From assembly GCA_934098395.1 (NCBI GenBank), contig CAKOOM010000002.1, positions 1 to 64,000 on the forward strand: a DNA stretch of 64,000 nucleotides. Direction: 5' to 3'. The position numbers were made by a program, and so were the translations under genes. Below are positions 1 to 8,006 of the stretch, piece after piece. The stretch's first letter is position 1; each line of letters starts with the position of its first letter. A model generated the notes under the pieces. The model saw nothing but the letters and a program-made list of their open reading frames with translations. It did not search any database and was not told the DNA's origin. Origin of the DNA: an uncultured Bacilli bacterium (GTDB taxonomy: Bacteria > Bacillota_I > Bacilli_A > RF39 > UBA660).

Positions 1-120
1 AAAGAAGCCAAAGAAAAATCTTCTGCTAAAGAAACAGCTAATAATGGTAAAGGCATTTCAGTAGGAATCTCAAATGCTAATGATCATTATGAATATCAAG
101 TTATTAGATTATATAAATAA
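1..120 (+). CDS. C-terminal end of an unidentified protein (5' end outside window)
   Basis: An open frame enters from the left edge in frame 1 and ends at TAA 118-120. The visible 39 residues begin Lys/Glu/Ser/Ala-rich (KEAKEKSSAKE) and end with a more structured tail (HYEYQVIRLYK). It is followed directly by a hairpin terminator, so it closes a transcription unit. Its position upstream of coupling-protein and integrase genes suggests it belongs to the same conjugative element, but the visible part gives no function. Confidence 0.6.
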   Translation, partial: KEAKEKSSAKETANNGKGISVGISNANDHYEYQVIRLYK

Positions 121-144
121 TCATAAATTACAATTTATTAATTA

Positions 145-173
145 GATTAGTTTGAGATACAACTAATCTTTTT
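145..173 (+). terminator. Intrinsic terminator after the partial gene
   Basis: Perfect 8-bp stem GATTAGTT (145-152) / AACTAATC (161-168) with an 8-nt loop, followed by TTTTT. It separates the partial gene from the next cluster. Confidence 0.8.
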
Positions 174-195
174 ATTTGTAGAAATGGAGGAAAAA

Positions 196-336
196 ATGGA
201 AATTTTAAAATGGATAATTTTTATTATATTTGTTGTGGTAGTCAGTACACTATCACTTTTTTTATATTGTGGTCTTAAATTATCTAGTAAATATTCAAGA
301 CTTGAAGAAGAAAAATATAAGGAGGATTTTAAATGA
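196..336 (+). CDS. Small single-span membrane protein of the conjugative element
   Basis: A 46-residue frame begins at ATG 196 after GGAGG (186-190). Residues 5-25 are a hydrophobic membrane segment; the tail is charged (EEEKYKEDFK). Its stop overlaps the next start as ATGA (333-336), and the SD of the next gene lies inside its last codons, so the two are translationally coupled. No family was recognised. Tiny membrane ORFs of this kind are common in transfer regions of integrative elements, which is the only functional hint. Confidence 0.6.
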   Translation: MEILKWIIFIIFVVVVSTLSLFLYCGLKLSSKYSRLEEEKYKEDFK

Positions 337-926
337 GTATAATGCAAGATTATGAAAATATTAGAAAAGATTTAGGTTTCAAATATGATGCAATAGAAGA
401 TTACTTAAATGTGGTTAGCCCACCTAGTCAATATAAAAAATATGAGGAAGAACTAAAAAAATTATCTAGTTTAGACTATGAAAATTTTGATATTAAAAAT
501 AAAAAATTAAAAAGTAAATATGGTATTACTTTGTTAAGTGATATTCTATACAATGAAAAAAATTGGAATAAATATATTAAATGGTTTGATAAACAATTAG
601 AACCATTTAAGATTATTAAACATTCTGATAGTCTATTTTCTATAATTTTAAATGAAAAAGATATAGATAAAAGTATTTTTAAACATAAGTTTACAGGTAA
701 TGGGTACGACTTTGAAAATTTATTTAGAAGTTATGTAGAAAATAAACTCCCAAAATTGTCTAATGAATTAAGGTACGATTCTGAAGCAGGTATGTTCTCT
801 GCTTTTTCTGATAGTGAGAAGCCATTAGAAAAAATTGCATATTGCTTTAACAATGACTTAAAAAATAATAAAGATTTTATCACTTCACTTATTTTAAATA
901 TGACAGATTACGAGGTACAGTTATGA
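333..926 (+). CDS. Unknown 197-aa protein, possibly an Imm51-like immunity protein
   Basis: SD GGAGG at 321-325 supports ATG 333. The protein is soluble and charged, with no signal peptide or membrane segment. The segment around residues 148-165 (YDSEAGMFSAFSDSE) resembles from memory the pattern of immunity-protein-51-like proteins; this was not checked and is weak. It overlaps both neighbours by 4 nt (ATGA), so it is co-translated with the small membrane protein upstream and the 25-residue peptide downstream. It may be cargo rather than transfer machinery. Confidence 0.55.
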   Translation: MSIMQDYENIRKDLGFKYDAIEDYLNVVSPPSQYKKYEEELKKLSSLDYENFDIKNKKLKSKYGITLLSDILYNEKNWNKYIKWFDKQLEPFKIIKHSDSLFSIILNEKDIDKSIFKHKFTGNGYDFENLFRSYVENKLPKLSNELRYDSEAGMFSAFSDSEKPLEKIAYCFNNDLKNNKDFITSLILNMTDYEVQL

Positions 927-1000
927 TTAAAGAATTGAGTAAATGGAATCCACCTGTTTATGTAGAATCAAAAAAAGAAAAACAAGAATTAGAATTTTAA
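923..1000 (+). CDS. 25-residue micro-ORF coupled to the upstream gene
   Basis: ATG 923 overlaps the TGA of the upstream gene and the frame runs to TAA 998-1000. The peptide begins MIKELSKWNPPVYVE and ends Lys/Glu-rich. Support is coupling, the ATGA overlap and compact packing; it has no independent SD. It is too short to assign and could be an untranslated remnant. Confidence 0.35.
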   Translation: MIKELSKWNPPVYVESKKEKQELEF

Positions 1001-1016
1001 TGTTAGGAGGTATTAA

Positions 1017-1325
1017 ATGAAATATTATATTTTAGATTATAGTTTGAATAAAGAACAAAGAAAATATTTAGAAAGTAAAGGGTTTAATTGTTATGATTTA
1101 AGAGATAGTTGTTTCTATGGTGATGATGCTACTATTGAAAACAGAGTTATAGTTAATAATTGTGGCTCTATTATTATAAATGGTGATTTACATTTATCAA
1201 ATAATGAGTTTTATTCGTTAGATTTGCTTATGGATAATGCAACTGAATATAAATATGAAGAAATACAAGATTATTTAGATAATTGTTGGGATTTAAGAAA
1301 TAAAAATGAGGATTTAGATTTATAA
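1017..1325 (+). CDS. Unknown 102-aa acidic protein of the conjugative element
   Basis: ATG 1017 follows TTAGGAGG (1003-1010). The protein is acidic and soluble. The N-terminal part (ILDYSLNKEQRKYLESKGF) and the middle (VNNCGSIIINGDL) recall small polyvalent-associated domain proteins (LPD28-like) of Firmicutes mobile elements; this is recollection without a search. The stop overlaps the coupling-protein start by one base (TAATG), indicating one operon. No enzyme motif is visible. Confidence 0.6.
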   Translation: MKYYILDYSLNKEQRKYLESKGFNCYDLRDSCFYGDDATIENRVIVNNCGSIIINGDLHLSNNEFYSLDLLMDNATEYKYEEIQDYLDNCWDLRNKNEDLDL

Positions 1326-3592
1326 TGATAGATAATTCTATGCCTTTTTTTAATATAATTATTCTAATCTCTGTTATTGGTATTATAATATTTATTATTT
1401 ACATAGAGCCAAGAATATCAAAACATAAAATTAAAAATAAAAACGAACACGGATCAAGTAAGTTTGCAGATATGAAAGAAATAACTAAAACTTTTAAGCA
1501 AGAACAATTATCTTCGTTAGAAGATGCAGGGTTTCCTATTTGGTTTGAAAAGAAAAATAATCATTTTAATACAGTATATTTTGATAATACTAGTCCACAT
1601 TGGGTTTTAATTGGATCAAGTGGTAGTGGTAAATCTACTTGTATTGTATTACCTGAATGTATTATGTTTGCTAAAGCAAAAAATAAAAGAAGTATTATAG
1701 TGACCGATCCTAAAGGAGAAATCTTTTCTAAAACTTCAAAATTATTTAAAGACAATGGTTATAATATTTATACAATAGATTTTAGAAATCCTAACTTATC
1801 TAATCGTATAAACATAATGCAACCGATCATAAATGAGTGGAAACTACATTGTAGTAGTAATAATAAATTATTTATATGTATGTGTTATTTATATGAAAAA
1901 CTAAAAATTGATTATGACTTATTTGTTAGTAATGAATCATATAGAAATGAAATAAAGTTAAAAAACAAAATAGATAATTATATTATTGAGTATTTGTTAA
2001 ATAAAATAGATACTATAAATGACAACTTACAAGATGAATCTTCTATTATAAATGATAAGTCAATTTTTAAAGATGACTTTAAGGAAATAAATGATAAAAG
2101 TTTAGTATCATTTTTTAACAAAATGAAATTATCAACTTTATTAGATTATATAAAAACATATCAAAACGATAGTTCAAGTCATCAAGCAGAATCTATCAGA
2201 TTAACTAATTCATTAGCAGATTTAATATTTGTTGAAAAAGATGATAAAGATCCATTTTGGTTAAATTCTGCTAAAAATTTATTTAAAGGCATTTGTGGTA
2301 TATTTTTGGAAGATTATCAAAATGGTCTTATTCCTGAAGAAAAAATAAATATATCAAGTATAAAAAAATTTCAAAACTCATCTCTTATTAAAGAAAATCA
2401 AATGTATTTACAGAGAAACTTAAATAATCGTGAGTATGGAACACTATCTAAAGATTATCTTACTTCTATTTTATCAGCAAGTGAAAATACTTATAAAAGT
2501 ATTACTACTGTATTCGCTTCTAAAATGCAAATTTTTGATGACCTTAATGTAGAAAATATTACTAGTATAAGTGAATTTGAATTTTCTTCTATTGTTAATA
2601 ATCCTACGATTCTCTATATTATAGTACCTGATGAAGATAAATCCTACTATCAACTCATTACTATAATTGTAGGTATTATTTATAAAGATTTAACTAAACT
2701 TGCTAATTTACCTGAAAATAAAGGAACATTACCTAGAAAAATTGAGTGGATATTAGATGAATTTGCAAATTGTCCCCCTTTAGCAGAAATTGATACTATT
2801 GTTAGTGTTGCTCGTTCTCGTGGTATGAGGTTTCAATTTTTTATTCAATCTTTCGCTCAACTAGAAAATGTTTATACTAAAGAAGTAGCAAGTATAATTT
2901 TGGATAACTCTGCTTTATGTTATTTAAAAACTAACTCTGTTGATTGTGCTAATATCATTTCACAAAAGTTAGGAAAAGCAACTATTGAAACATCTTCAAT
3001 TAGTCAAAGTACAGATACATTTAAAGTTGGTGCTAATCAAACTACTTCCCTAGTGGGTAGAGAACTATTAACACCTAACGAAATTATTGCATTAAAATAT
3101 AAAACAATTATCTTTCCAACAATTTCTAATCCAATCTTTAGAGATACTTATTTATATAATAAAATATTTGATAATGTAAAAGAATTTGATCCAATAGAAA
3201 GAACTTCTAAAATGCTTAAAAAAAATACCTCTACTTATTACACAGTAGAACAAATGAAAATGAATTATGAAAATAGTTTACAAAATAACATATCATCAGT
3301 ATATGAAGAATTTGATAAAGAAGAAGAACAAAAAGTAATGTATAAAAATAATAATTTAAACATAGAAAAATTTATAGATAATATCAAAGAAGTAGTAGAA
3401 GTACAAACTACTTCTTTTTTTAATGACATTTATACTTTAATTATTGATAAGAAAATAAGTAAATATGAAGAAAATAAAATAATAGATTCAACTACACCAT
3501 ATATAACTTGTGAGATTTTAATAGATGAAAATGGTATTACTACTATAAATATTTGGAGGGAGGTAGATTTAGATAGACAAAGAAAAGTTTAG
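1325..3592 (+). CDS. VirD4/TraG-family type IV secretion coupling ATPase
   Basis: 755 residues. It would dock the relaxase-DNA complex to the mating pore at the inner membrane and power DNA transfer. One N-terminal membrane segment (about 8-27) is followed by the ATPase core: Walker A GSSGSGKST at 97-105, TDPKGE soon after, and Walker B ILDEFAN with D478/E479, a TraG/VirD4 hallmark. A charged, low-complexity insertion (about 170-265) and a C-terminal tail beyond 640 are poorly conserved in type. The start overlaps the upstream stop (TAATG). The excisionase-like gene and integrase follow. Family assignment is firm; which conjugation system it serves cannot be told because the relaxase and channel genes are outside the window. 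Confidence 0.9.
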   Translation: MIDNSMPFFNIIILISVIGIIIFIIYIEPRISKHKIKNKNEHGSSKFADMKEITKTFKQEQLSSLEDAGFPIWFEKKNNHFNTVYFDNTSPHWVLIGSSGSGKSTCIVLPECIMFAKAKNKRSIIVTDPKGEIFSKTSKLFKDNGYNIYTIDFRNPNLSNRINIMQPIINEWKLHCSSNNKLFICMCYLYEKLKIDYDLFVSNESYRNEIKLKNKIDNYIIEYLLNKIDTINDNLQDESSIINDKSIFKDDFKEINDKSLVSFFNKMKLSTLLDYIKTYQNDSSSHQAESIRLTNSLADLIFVEKDDKDPFWLNSAKNLFKGICGIFLEDYQNGLIPEEKINISSIKKFQNSSLIKENQMYLQRNLNNREYGTLSKDYLTSILSASENTYKSITTVFASKMQIFDDLNVENITSISEFEFSSIVNNPTILYIIVPDEDKSYYQLITIIVGIIYKDLTKLANLPENKGTLPRKIEWILDEFANCPPLAEIDTIVSVARSRGMRFQFFIQSFAQLENVYTKEVASIILDNSALCYLKTNSVDCANIISQKLGKATIETSSISQSTDTFKVGANQTTSLVGRELLTPNEIIALKYKTIIFPTISNPIFRDTYLYNKIFDNVKEFDPIERTSKMLKKNTSTYYTVEQMKMNYENSLQNNISSVYEEFDKEEEQKVMYKNNNLNIEKFIDNIKEVVEVQTTSFFNDIYTLIIDKKISKYEENKIIDSTTPYITCEILIDENGITTINIWREVDLDRQRKV

Positions 3593-3611
3593 CATAGATG
3601 ATATTAAAAAT

Positions 3612-3896
3612 ATGACTGTTGGTAATTTAATATCTCTAATGTCAAGTGAAAATACATCTTCTTCTAATTCTTCTGATGAGGTTATTTATGATACAAAAGC
3701 ACTACTAGAACATTATCCTACTATATTTAATAAATACACTTTAGATATTGCTATCAAAAAAGAAAATTTACCTTTCTTTAGGATAGGACATTTAAGATTT
3801 TTTAAAAAGGATTCAATAGATAATTGGATTAAAGAAAATAATAAACCTTTAACTACAATTAAACTAAAAGGAAAAAATGGCACTAAAAATTTATAA
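3612..3896 (+). CDS. Excisionase-like winged-helix protein (Xis)
   Basis: Residues 25-80 match the excisionase-type helix-turn-helix pattern: an N-terminal helix, then LPFFRIGHLRFFKKDSIDNW, as in recombination directionality factors. The gene overlaps the integrase by 20 nt. No SD precedes ATG 3612. A very strong GGAGGGAGG sits at 3555-3563 inside the end of the coupling gene, 9 nt before an in-frame ATA codon at 3573 that would add 13 residues (IDKEKFSIDDIKN). The true start is therefore unclear. Confidence 0.75.
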   Translation: MTVGNLISLMSSENTSSSNSSDEVIYDTKALLEHYPTIFNKYTLDIAIKKENLPFFRIGHLRFFKKDSIDNWIKENNKPLTTIKLKGKNGTKNL

Positions 3897-5634
3897 TAAT
3901 TTATACAAATATAGTGATAATACTTATTTAGTAGCAATTAACAAAAAAAATCTACTTGGGGAAAAGATTGTTATAAATCAATATTTTGAGGCAACAAGTG
4001 ATAGTGATGCAATAAATTATAGAAATAAAGTTTGGAAAGAAAATAATTTTGAAACTAAAACTAATCAAAGTAAAAAAGTAAAAAAAGATAAATGTGTTTC
4101 AAAATATATCTATCAAATATCAAAGAACTCTTATAGAATAAGAATTAAAAAAAATAAATTATTTCCTAATGGATTTAGTGAGTATGTTGAGGGCGAACTA
4201 AAAGAAGTTGAAGAATATAGAGATCAAATTATCGCTAAAAGTAAACTTGGAAAAACACCAATATCTAAATACAGAAACTTTACTTTAAAAGATTTTGAAC
4301 GAGAATTTATTGAGAAGTATTGTTATGATAATATTTCTGATGTGACGGCAGAAGATTATGATCGTATGTTAGTTTCATTTGTAAATAAAAAATTTGGAAA
4401 ATATAAAATGTATGAAATAGAAAATATGACTTCTGATATTCAACTTTTTATAAATGAGTTAAAAACTACACCTAATAAACATAAACCTGATAAACCAATA
4501 TCTACAAAATACCAAAATTCAATTTATAATGCTTTTAATAAAATGCTAAATGTTGCAGTTGATTGGGGTGCTATTACTAAAAATCCTATGGAAAGTATTA
4601 AACCACCAAAATTTAAAACAAAGAAAACTAAATTTTATACTCTTGATGAAATGTATGACATTTTAGATAAATTATTTGAAAATGAATCTATTAGAGAAAA
4701 ATTTATGATTACAATATTTGTATGTGCTGGTATTCGTAAAGGAGAACTAGTTGGATTACATACGGATAGTTTCAATTTTGAAAATAATACTATCAAAGTA
4801 AAATATAGTGTTGTTAGCACCAAGAGAAAAGGAACTACTTACGAAAAAGAAACAAAAACAGAAAATGGCGAAAGAATTATTAAATTGCCAAAATTTGTTA
4901 TGAATTTAGCAAAAGTTTATTTTAAATATCGTGAAGAACAAATATCAATGTTTGTTAATAGATATGGTAAAGACTACAATGCTCCTGATAATGTGTTTTT
5001 GAGTAGATTTGGAAAGATAATGCACCCTGATACACCTTATAAAGTGTGGACTAACTTTAGAAATAAATATGCTCTAGGGGATGTGACTCCTCACGGATTA
5101 AGACATAGTTGGTGTACGGCAAATTATCACGAAAACGAATATCTTACACCAAAAGAATTGGCAGTTTTGATGGGACACGGTACAGATATTAAAATGACAG
5201 AACATTACACTCACGAAATAGAGAGTAGAATGCAAAGAGCAGATGCTATTTGGGATAATTATCAAAAGAAAATTGATAATAAAAAAAATAATAAATTTGT
5301 AATAAATTTTGTGGAGTTATCTACTGTATTATCAGGAAGATTATATACAGATTCAGATAAAATAACTGATTTATTAAAAAAATATTATAATATGGAAACT
5401 GATCCGACTTTTGAAGAAATACCATACAAATTATTAAATTTAAGACAAGCAGTAATAAAAGAAAATGATTTATATAATGAGATAAAAGATTTTTTAAAGG
5501 CAAATTCAAATGATTGGAAAGCAATAAATAAAGGTATTGAAAAATACGGAAATGAATTTACAATAAATGAATATACTAAAAGTAAGCAATATGATGAAAA
5601 AGATACCAAAATTGATAAAGAAATGGTAATTTAG
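3877..5634 (+). CDS. int: Tyrosine recombinase, integrase of the conjugative element
   Basis: 585 residues. An N-terminal arm-binding region precedes a SAM-like core-binding domain (about 145-245) and a catalytic domain with R287 (CAGIRKGEL), H406 and R409 (HGLRH), H434 (MGHG) and the nucleophile Y444 (EHYTH). It integrates and excises the element. The start ATG 3877 has AAAAGG just upstream, inside the xis-like gene. About 140 residues continue past the catalytic tyrosine, longer than the short tail usual in Tn916-type integrases. tRNA-Met follows about 80 nt downstream, fitting a tRNA attachment site. Confidence 0.93.
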   Translation: MALKIYNNLYKYSDNTYLVAINKKNLLGEKIVINQYFEATSDSDAINYRNKVWKENNFETKTNQSKKVKKDKCVSKYIYQISKNSYRIRIKKNKLFPNGFSEYVEGELKEVEEYRDQIIAKSKLGKTPISKYRNFTLKDFEREFIEKYCYDNISDVTAEDYDRMLVSFVNKKFGKYKMYEIENMTSDIQLFINELKTTPNKHKPDKPISTKYQNSIYNAFNKMLNVAVDWGAITKNPMESIKPPKFKTKKTKFYTLDEMYDILDKLFENESIREKFMITIFVCAGIRKGELVGLHTDSFNFENNTIKVKYSVVSTKRKGTTYEKETKTENGERIIKLPKFVMNLAKVYFKYREEQISMFVNRYGKDYNAPDNVFLSRFGKIMHPDTPYKVWTNFRNKYALGDVTPHGLRHSWCTANYHENEYLTPKELAVLMGHGTDIKMTEHYTHEIESRMQRADAIWDNYQKKIDNKKNNKFVINFVELSTVLSGRLYTDSDKITDLLKKYYNMETDPTFEEIPYKLLNLRQAVIKENDLYNEIKDFLKANSNDWKAINKGIEKYGNEFTINEYTKSKQYDEKDTKIDKEMVI

Positions 5635-5665
5635 GCATTTTTTTAAGGAAATTTTGTGTTAAGTA

Positions 5666-5694
5666 TTGTCAATTAACAATATTTATGATATTAT
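5666..5694 (+). promoter_or_regulatory. Sigma-A promoter of tRNA-Met
   Basis: -35 TTGTCA (5666-5671), 17-bp spacer, -10 TATTAT (5689-5694); start expected near 5701, 15 nt before the mature tRNA. It lies between the integrase stop and the tRNA. Confidence 0.65.
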
Positions 5695-5715
5695 TATATT
5701 GCTTACTTGATTTAT

Positions 5716-5792
5716 GGCGAGGTAATTCAGCTGGCTAGAATGATCGGTTCATACCCGATATGTCGGGGGTTCGAGTCCCTCCCTCGCTACCA
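5716..5792 (+). tRNA. tRNA-Met(CAT), elongator type
   Basis: 77 nt with encoded CCA. Acceptor GGCGAGG pairs with CCTCGCT (G1-U72 wobble); anticodon stem ATCGG/CCGAT encloses TTCATAC (anticodon CAT); T arm GGGGG-TTCGAGT-CCCTC. It lacks the initiator features (C1-A72 mismatch, three G-C pairs in the anticodon stem) and has the elongator TAATTCAGCTGGCTAGA D region. It lies next to an integrase, and a 3'-half copy follows at 6031, so it is probably the element's attachment gene. Confidence 0.93.
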
Positions 5793-5804
5793 ATATGAGT
5801 AATA

Positions 5805-5828
5805 ATAGATAGAAATATCTATTTTTTT
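5805..5828 (+). terminator. Terminator of tRNA-Met
   Basis: Stem ATAGATA (5805-5811) / TATCTAT (5816-5822), GAAA loop, then a run of T. Confidence 0.75.
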
Positions 5829-6030
5829 ATAAGAAAATAGAATTATAGTATATGTTTTATTTAAAAAATTTTTAGGGAAATTTTAGGGATTTTTTATATA
5901 AAAAATTTTATATCTATTTGAATTTACTTTAATTTACTTATATTTTGTTTGGTGATGAATGTTGTGGCGAAACCTTATTTAATAAGGAAAATGGCATAAA
6001 ATAAGTAATAATTTAATTTAGGGCTTATTT

Positions 6031-6075
6031 TTCATACCCGAAGGGTCGAGAGTTCGAATCTCCCTCTCGCTACCA
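6031..6075 (+). pseudogene. 3'-half tRNA-Met remnant (probable att site scar)
   Basis: From TTCATACCCGA (anticodon loop onward) through CTCGCTACCA and on into AATATGA, this repeats the 3' half of the intact tRNA at 5748-5802 with scattered substitutions. The 5' half is missing and the T stem carries one mismatch. A homologous half-tRNA that begins at the anticodon loop is typical of the attachment-site duplication left by a tyrosine integrase. The roughly 240 bases between the copies hold no gene, so the insertion between them has decayed or been lost. Confidence 0.75.
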
Positions 6076-6088
6076 ATATGAATACCTA

Positions 6089-6119
6089 CTAATTCAGAAA
6101 TGAATTAGTTTTTTTGTGT
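6089..6119 (+). repeat. Terminator and left copy of an exact 30-bp direct repeat
   Basis: Hairpin CTAATTC-AGAAAT-GAATTAG followed by T7. Bases 6090-6119 are repeated exactly at 9791-9820, on the other side of the two FGE-like genes. Confidence 0.9.
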
Positions 6120-6161
6120 GTCTCCAAAATGGAGTTCACATCACTTTGACAGGAATTTTTA

Positions 6162-6190
6162 TTTACTTTATTGTAAGGTTCTGTTATACT
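6162..6190 (+). promoter_or_regulatory. Promoter of the FGE-like gene pair
   Basis: -35 TTTACT (6162-6167), 17-bp spacer, -10 TATACT (6185-6190), about 39 nt before the ATG at 6229. A TTGACA at 6146-6151 is too far from this -10. Confidence 0.6.
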
Positions 6191-6228
6191 ATTAATATAG
6201 GTTAATAGTGAAATAAAGGAATGAAATT

Positions 6229-7986
6229 ATGGATAAATATATAAAATATTTAATAATTACTTTGAGTATAGGTATTATTATATCTATTGGTACATATGCA
6301 TATTGGACTTATGAAAGTACTAATAAAAAAAATATAATTGTAAAAACTAGTAAAAATTTAGCTGAATACATTGTGTACAACGAAGGTGAATCCAGATTTG
6401 TGGGAAGTTTAAAACCTAGTGAATCATACTACGATGGATTGCATATGACTGTGTCGATGCATAAGACAATAGATATAGACTTATATGTAACTTTTTATAT
6501 GGATGTAGTGACTATAAGTAATGATATATCTAATACAAATGCAGTAAAATGGGCAATAACAATAGGAAATTATAATAACAAGGATGCTCAGATTATAGGT
6601 ACTGGTGATTTTCGTTCAAAAAGCGCAAATGATACAATTGAACTAGTATCAGATGTACCAGTTAATAATGTAGATACAAAATATACTATTTGGGTATGGA
6701 TTGATAAAAGCGTTAGTGGGGCAACTAATTTATCTGGTTCTTCTTCTGATATGAAAGTATGGCCTATGGTAAATCAAGATGCAAATCTCCCAGCAAAACC
6801 TGAATTAGACGATGAAATGATACCTGTTGTATTTGATATAAATAGTGGTAATACATTAATAAAAACTATTAATAAAAATGATGCAAATTGGTATTGTTAT
6901 AGTAAAAGGAAGTGGGCAAATGCAATACTTGTTACTAATTCTTCTAAAAGTAAATATTTAAATACAAGTGGTGTGACAGTAAGTGAATCAGATATTTTAG
7001 GATATTTTGTTTGGATACCTAGATATAAGTATAAGGTGTGGACTACAACTATGGGTAGTGCTGGTAATGAACAGTCGATTGATATTGTATTCGAAAGTAA
7101 TGATGTTCCTAAGTCAATTGGAACAACTATAGACAGTTATCGCACCCATCCGGCATTTACTTTTGGTGATACTGAATTGAATGGAATATGGATTGGTAAG
7201 TTTGAAACGACAGGTAATGCAACATCTCCAAAGATTATTCCTAATGTAACTTCGTTGGTTAATCAAAATGTGGCTTCTGAGTATGAAACAGCCAAAAAGT
7301 TTATGACGTATAGTTCAACATCAAAAATAGATTCTTATATAACAAGAAATAGTGAATGGGGAGCTGTTGCATATTTATCTCATTCAAAATATGGAATTAA
7401 CGAAGAAATATATTTAAATAATAGTTCTGGTATATATACTGGAAGAAGTGGCGGTGCAGTTGCTGGTGATGTTATTACACTTGCTTCACAGTTTCCTGGA
7501 GAAAGTACATCAACAGAAAGATATAATAATTTTGGTTATTATACATGGGATGGTAAAGTGATAAGCCTTTCTGGTACTATTGGCAATTATGCTGACAGTA
7601 AGAGTTTGGGAACGAAGGCTAGTACTACCGGAAATATGTATGGAGTATATGATATGGTCGGTGGTGCAAATGAACATGTTATGGGAAATTATAATGCTGT
7701 GATAGGTAATTCTGGTTTTAGTGCTATGCCTGATAGTAAGTATTATGATAAATATACTGTTTCAACTATGAGTTCATGCACAATAGAAATATGTGGTGGG
7801 CATGCTTTATTTGAGACAAATAGATGGTATAAGGATTATCCTGGATTTGTTACTTCAAATTATGCATGGTTTGCTAGAGGAAGACATTATACGAACGATA
7901 CTGGCGGTGGAATATTTTATTCAGCAGGCTTTGATGGCTCTGCAAATAGTACAAGGACGTTTAGAACATCTTTAATAGTTAAATAA
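6229..7986 (+). CDS. Exported protein with FGE-sulfatase/C-type-lectin-like domain (copy 1)
   Basis: 585 residues. Residues 5-28 form a signal/anchor of the SipW-dependent type (SIGTYAYWTY). A beta-rich region (about 40-175) resembles camelysin/TasA-like exported proteins. The C-terminal part (about 190-585) has features of the formylglycine-generating-enzyme fold: GIWIGKFETTG, NSEWGAVAYL, GVYDMVGGANEHVMG, WFARGRHY and a closing FRTSL. No metal site could be assigned, so it may be a binding module rather than an enzyme. SD AAAGGA precedes ATG 6229. It forms an operon with its paralogue (20-nt gap). Confidence 0.7.
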   Translation: MDKYIKYLIITLSIGIIISIGTYAYWTYESTNKKNIIVKTSKNLAEYIVYNEGESRFVGSLKPSESYYDGLHMTVSMHKTIDIDLYVTFYMDVVTISNDISNTNAVKWAITIGNYNNKDAQIIGTGDFRSKSANDTIELVSDVPVNNVDTKYTIWVWIDKSVSGATNLSGSSSDMKVWPMVNQDANLPAKPELDDEMIPVVFDINSGNTLIKTINKNDANWYCYSKRKWANAILVTNSSKSKYLNTSGVTVSESDILGYFVWIPRYKYKVWTTTMGSAGNEQSIDIVFESNDVPKSIGTTIDSYRTHPAFTFGDTELNGIWIGKFETTGNATSPKIIPNVTSLVNQNVASEYETAKKFMTYSSTSKIDSYITRNSEWGAVAYLSHSKYGINEEIYLNNSSGIYTGRSGGAVAGDVITLASQFPGESTSTERYNNFGYYTWDGKVISLSGTIGNYADSKSLGTKASTTGNMYGVYDMVGGANEHVMGNYNAVIGNSGFSAMPDSKYYDKYTVSTMSSCTIEICGGHALFETNRWYKDYPGFVTSNYAWFARGRHYTNDTGGGIFYSAGFDGSANSTRTFRTSLIVK

Positions 7987-8006
7987 AATAGAAAGGTAGA
8001 AGAAAT

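Noticed and set aside
5321..5524. Hydrophobic minus-strand frames inside the integrase gene and similar frames inside other genes
   Set aside because: They are antisense to conserved coding sequence, lack ribosome binding sites and reflect AT-rich composition.
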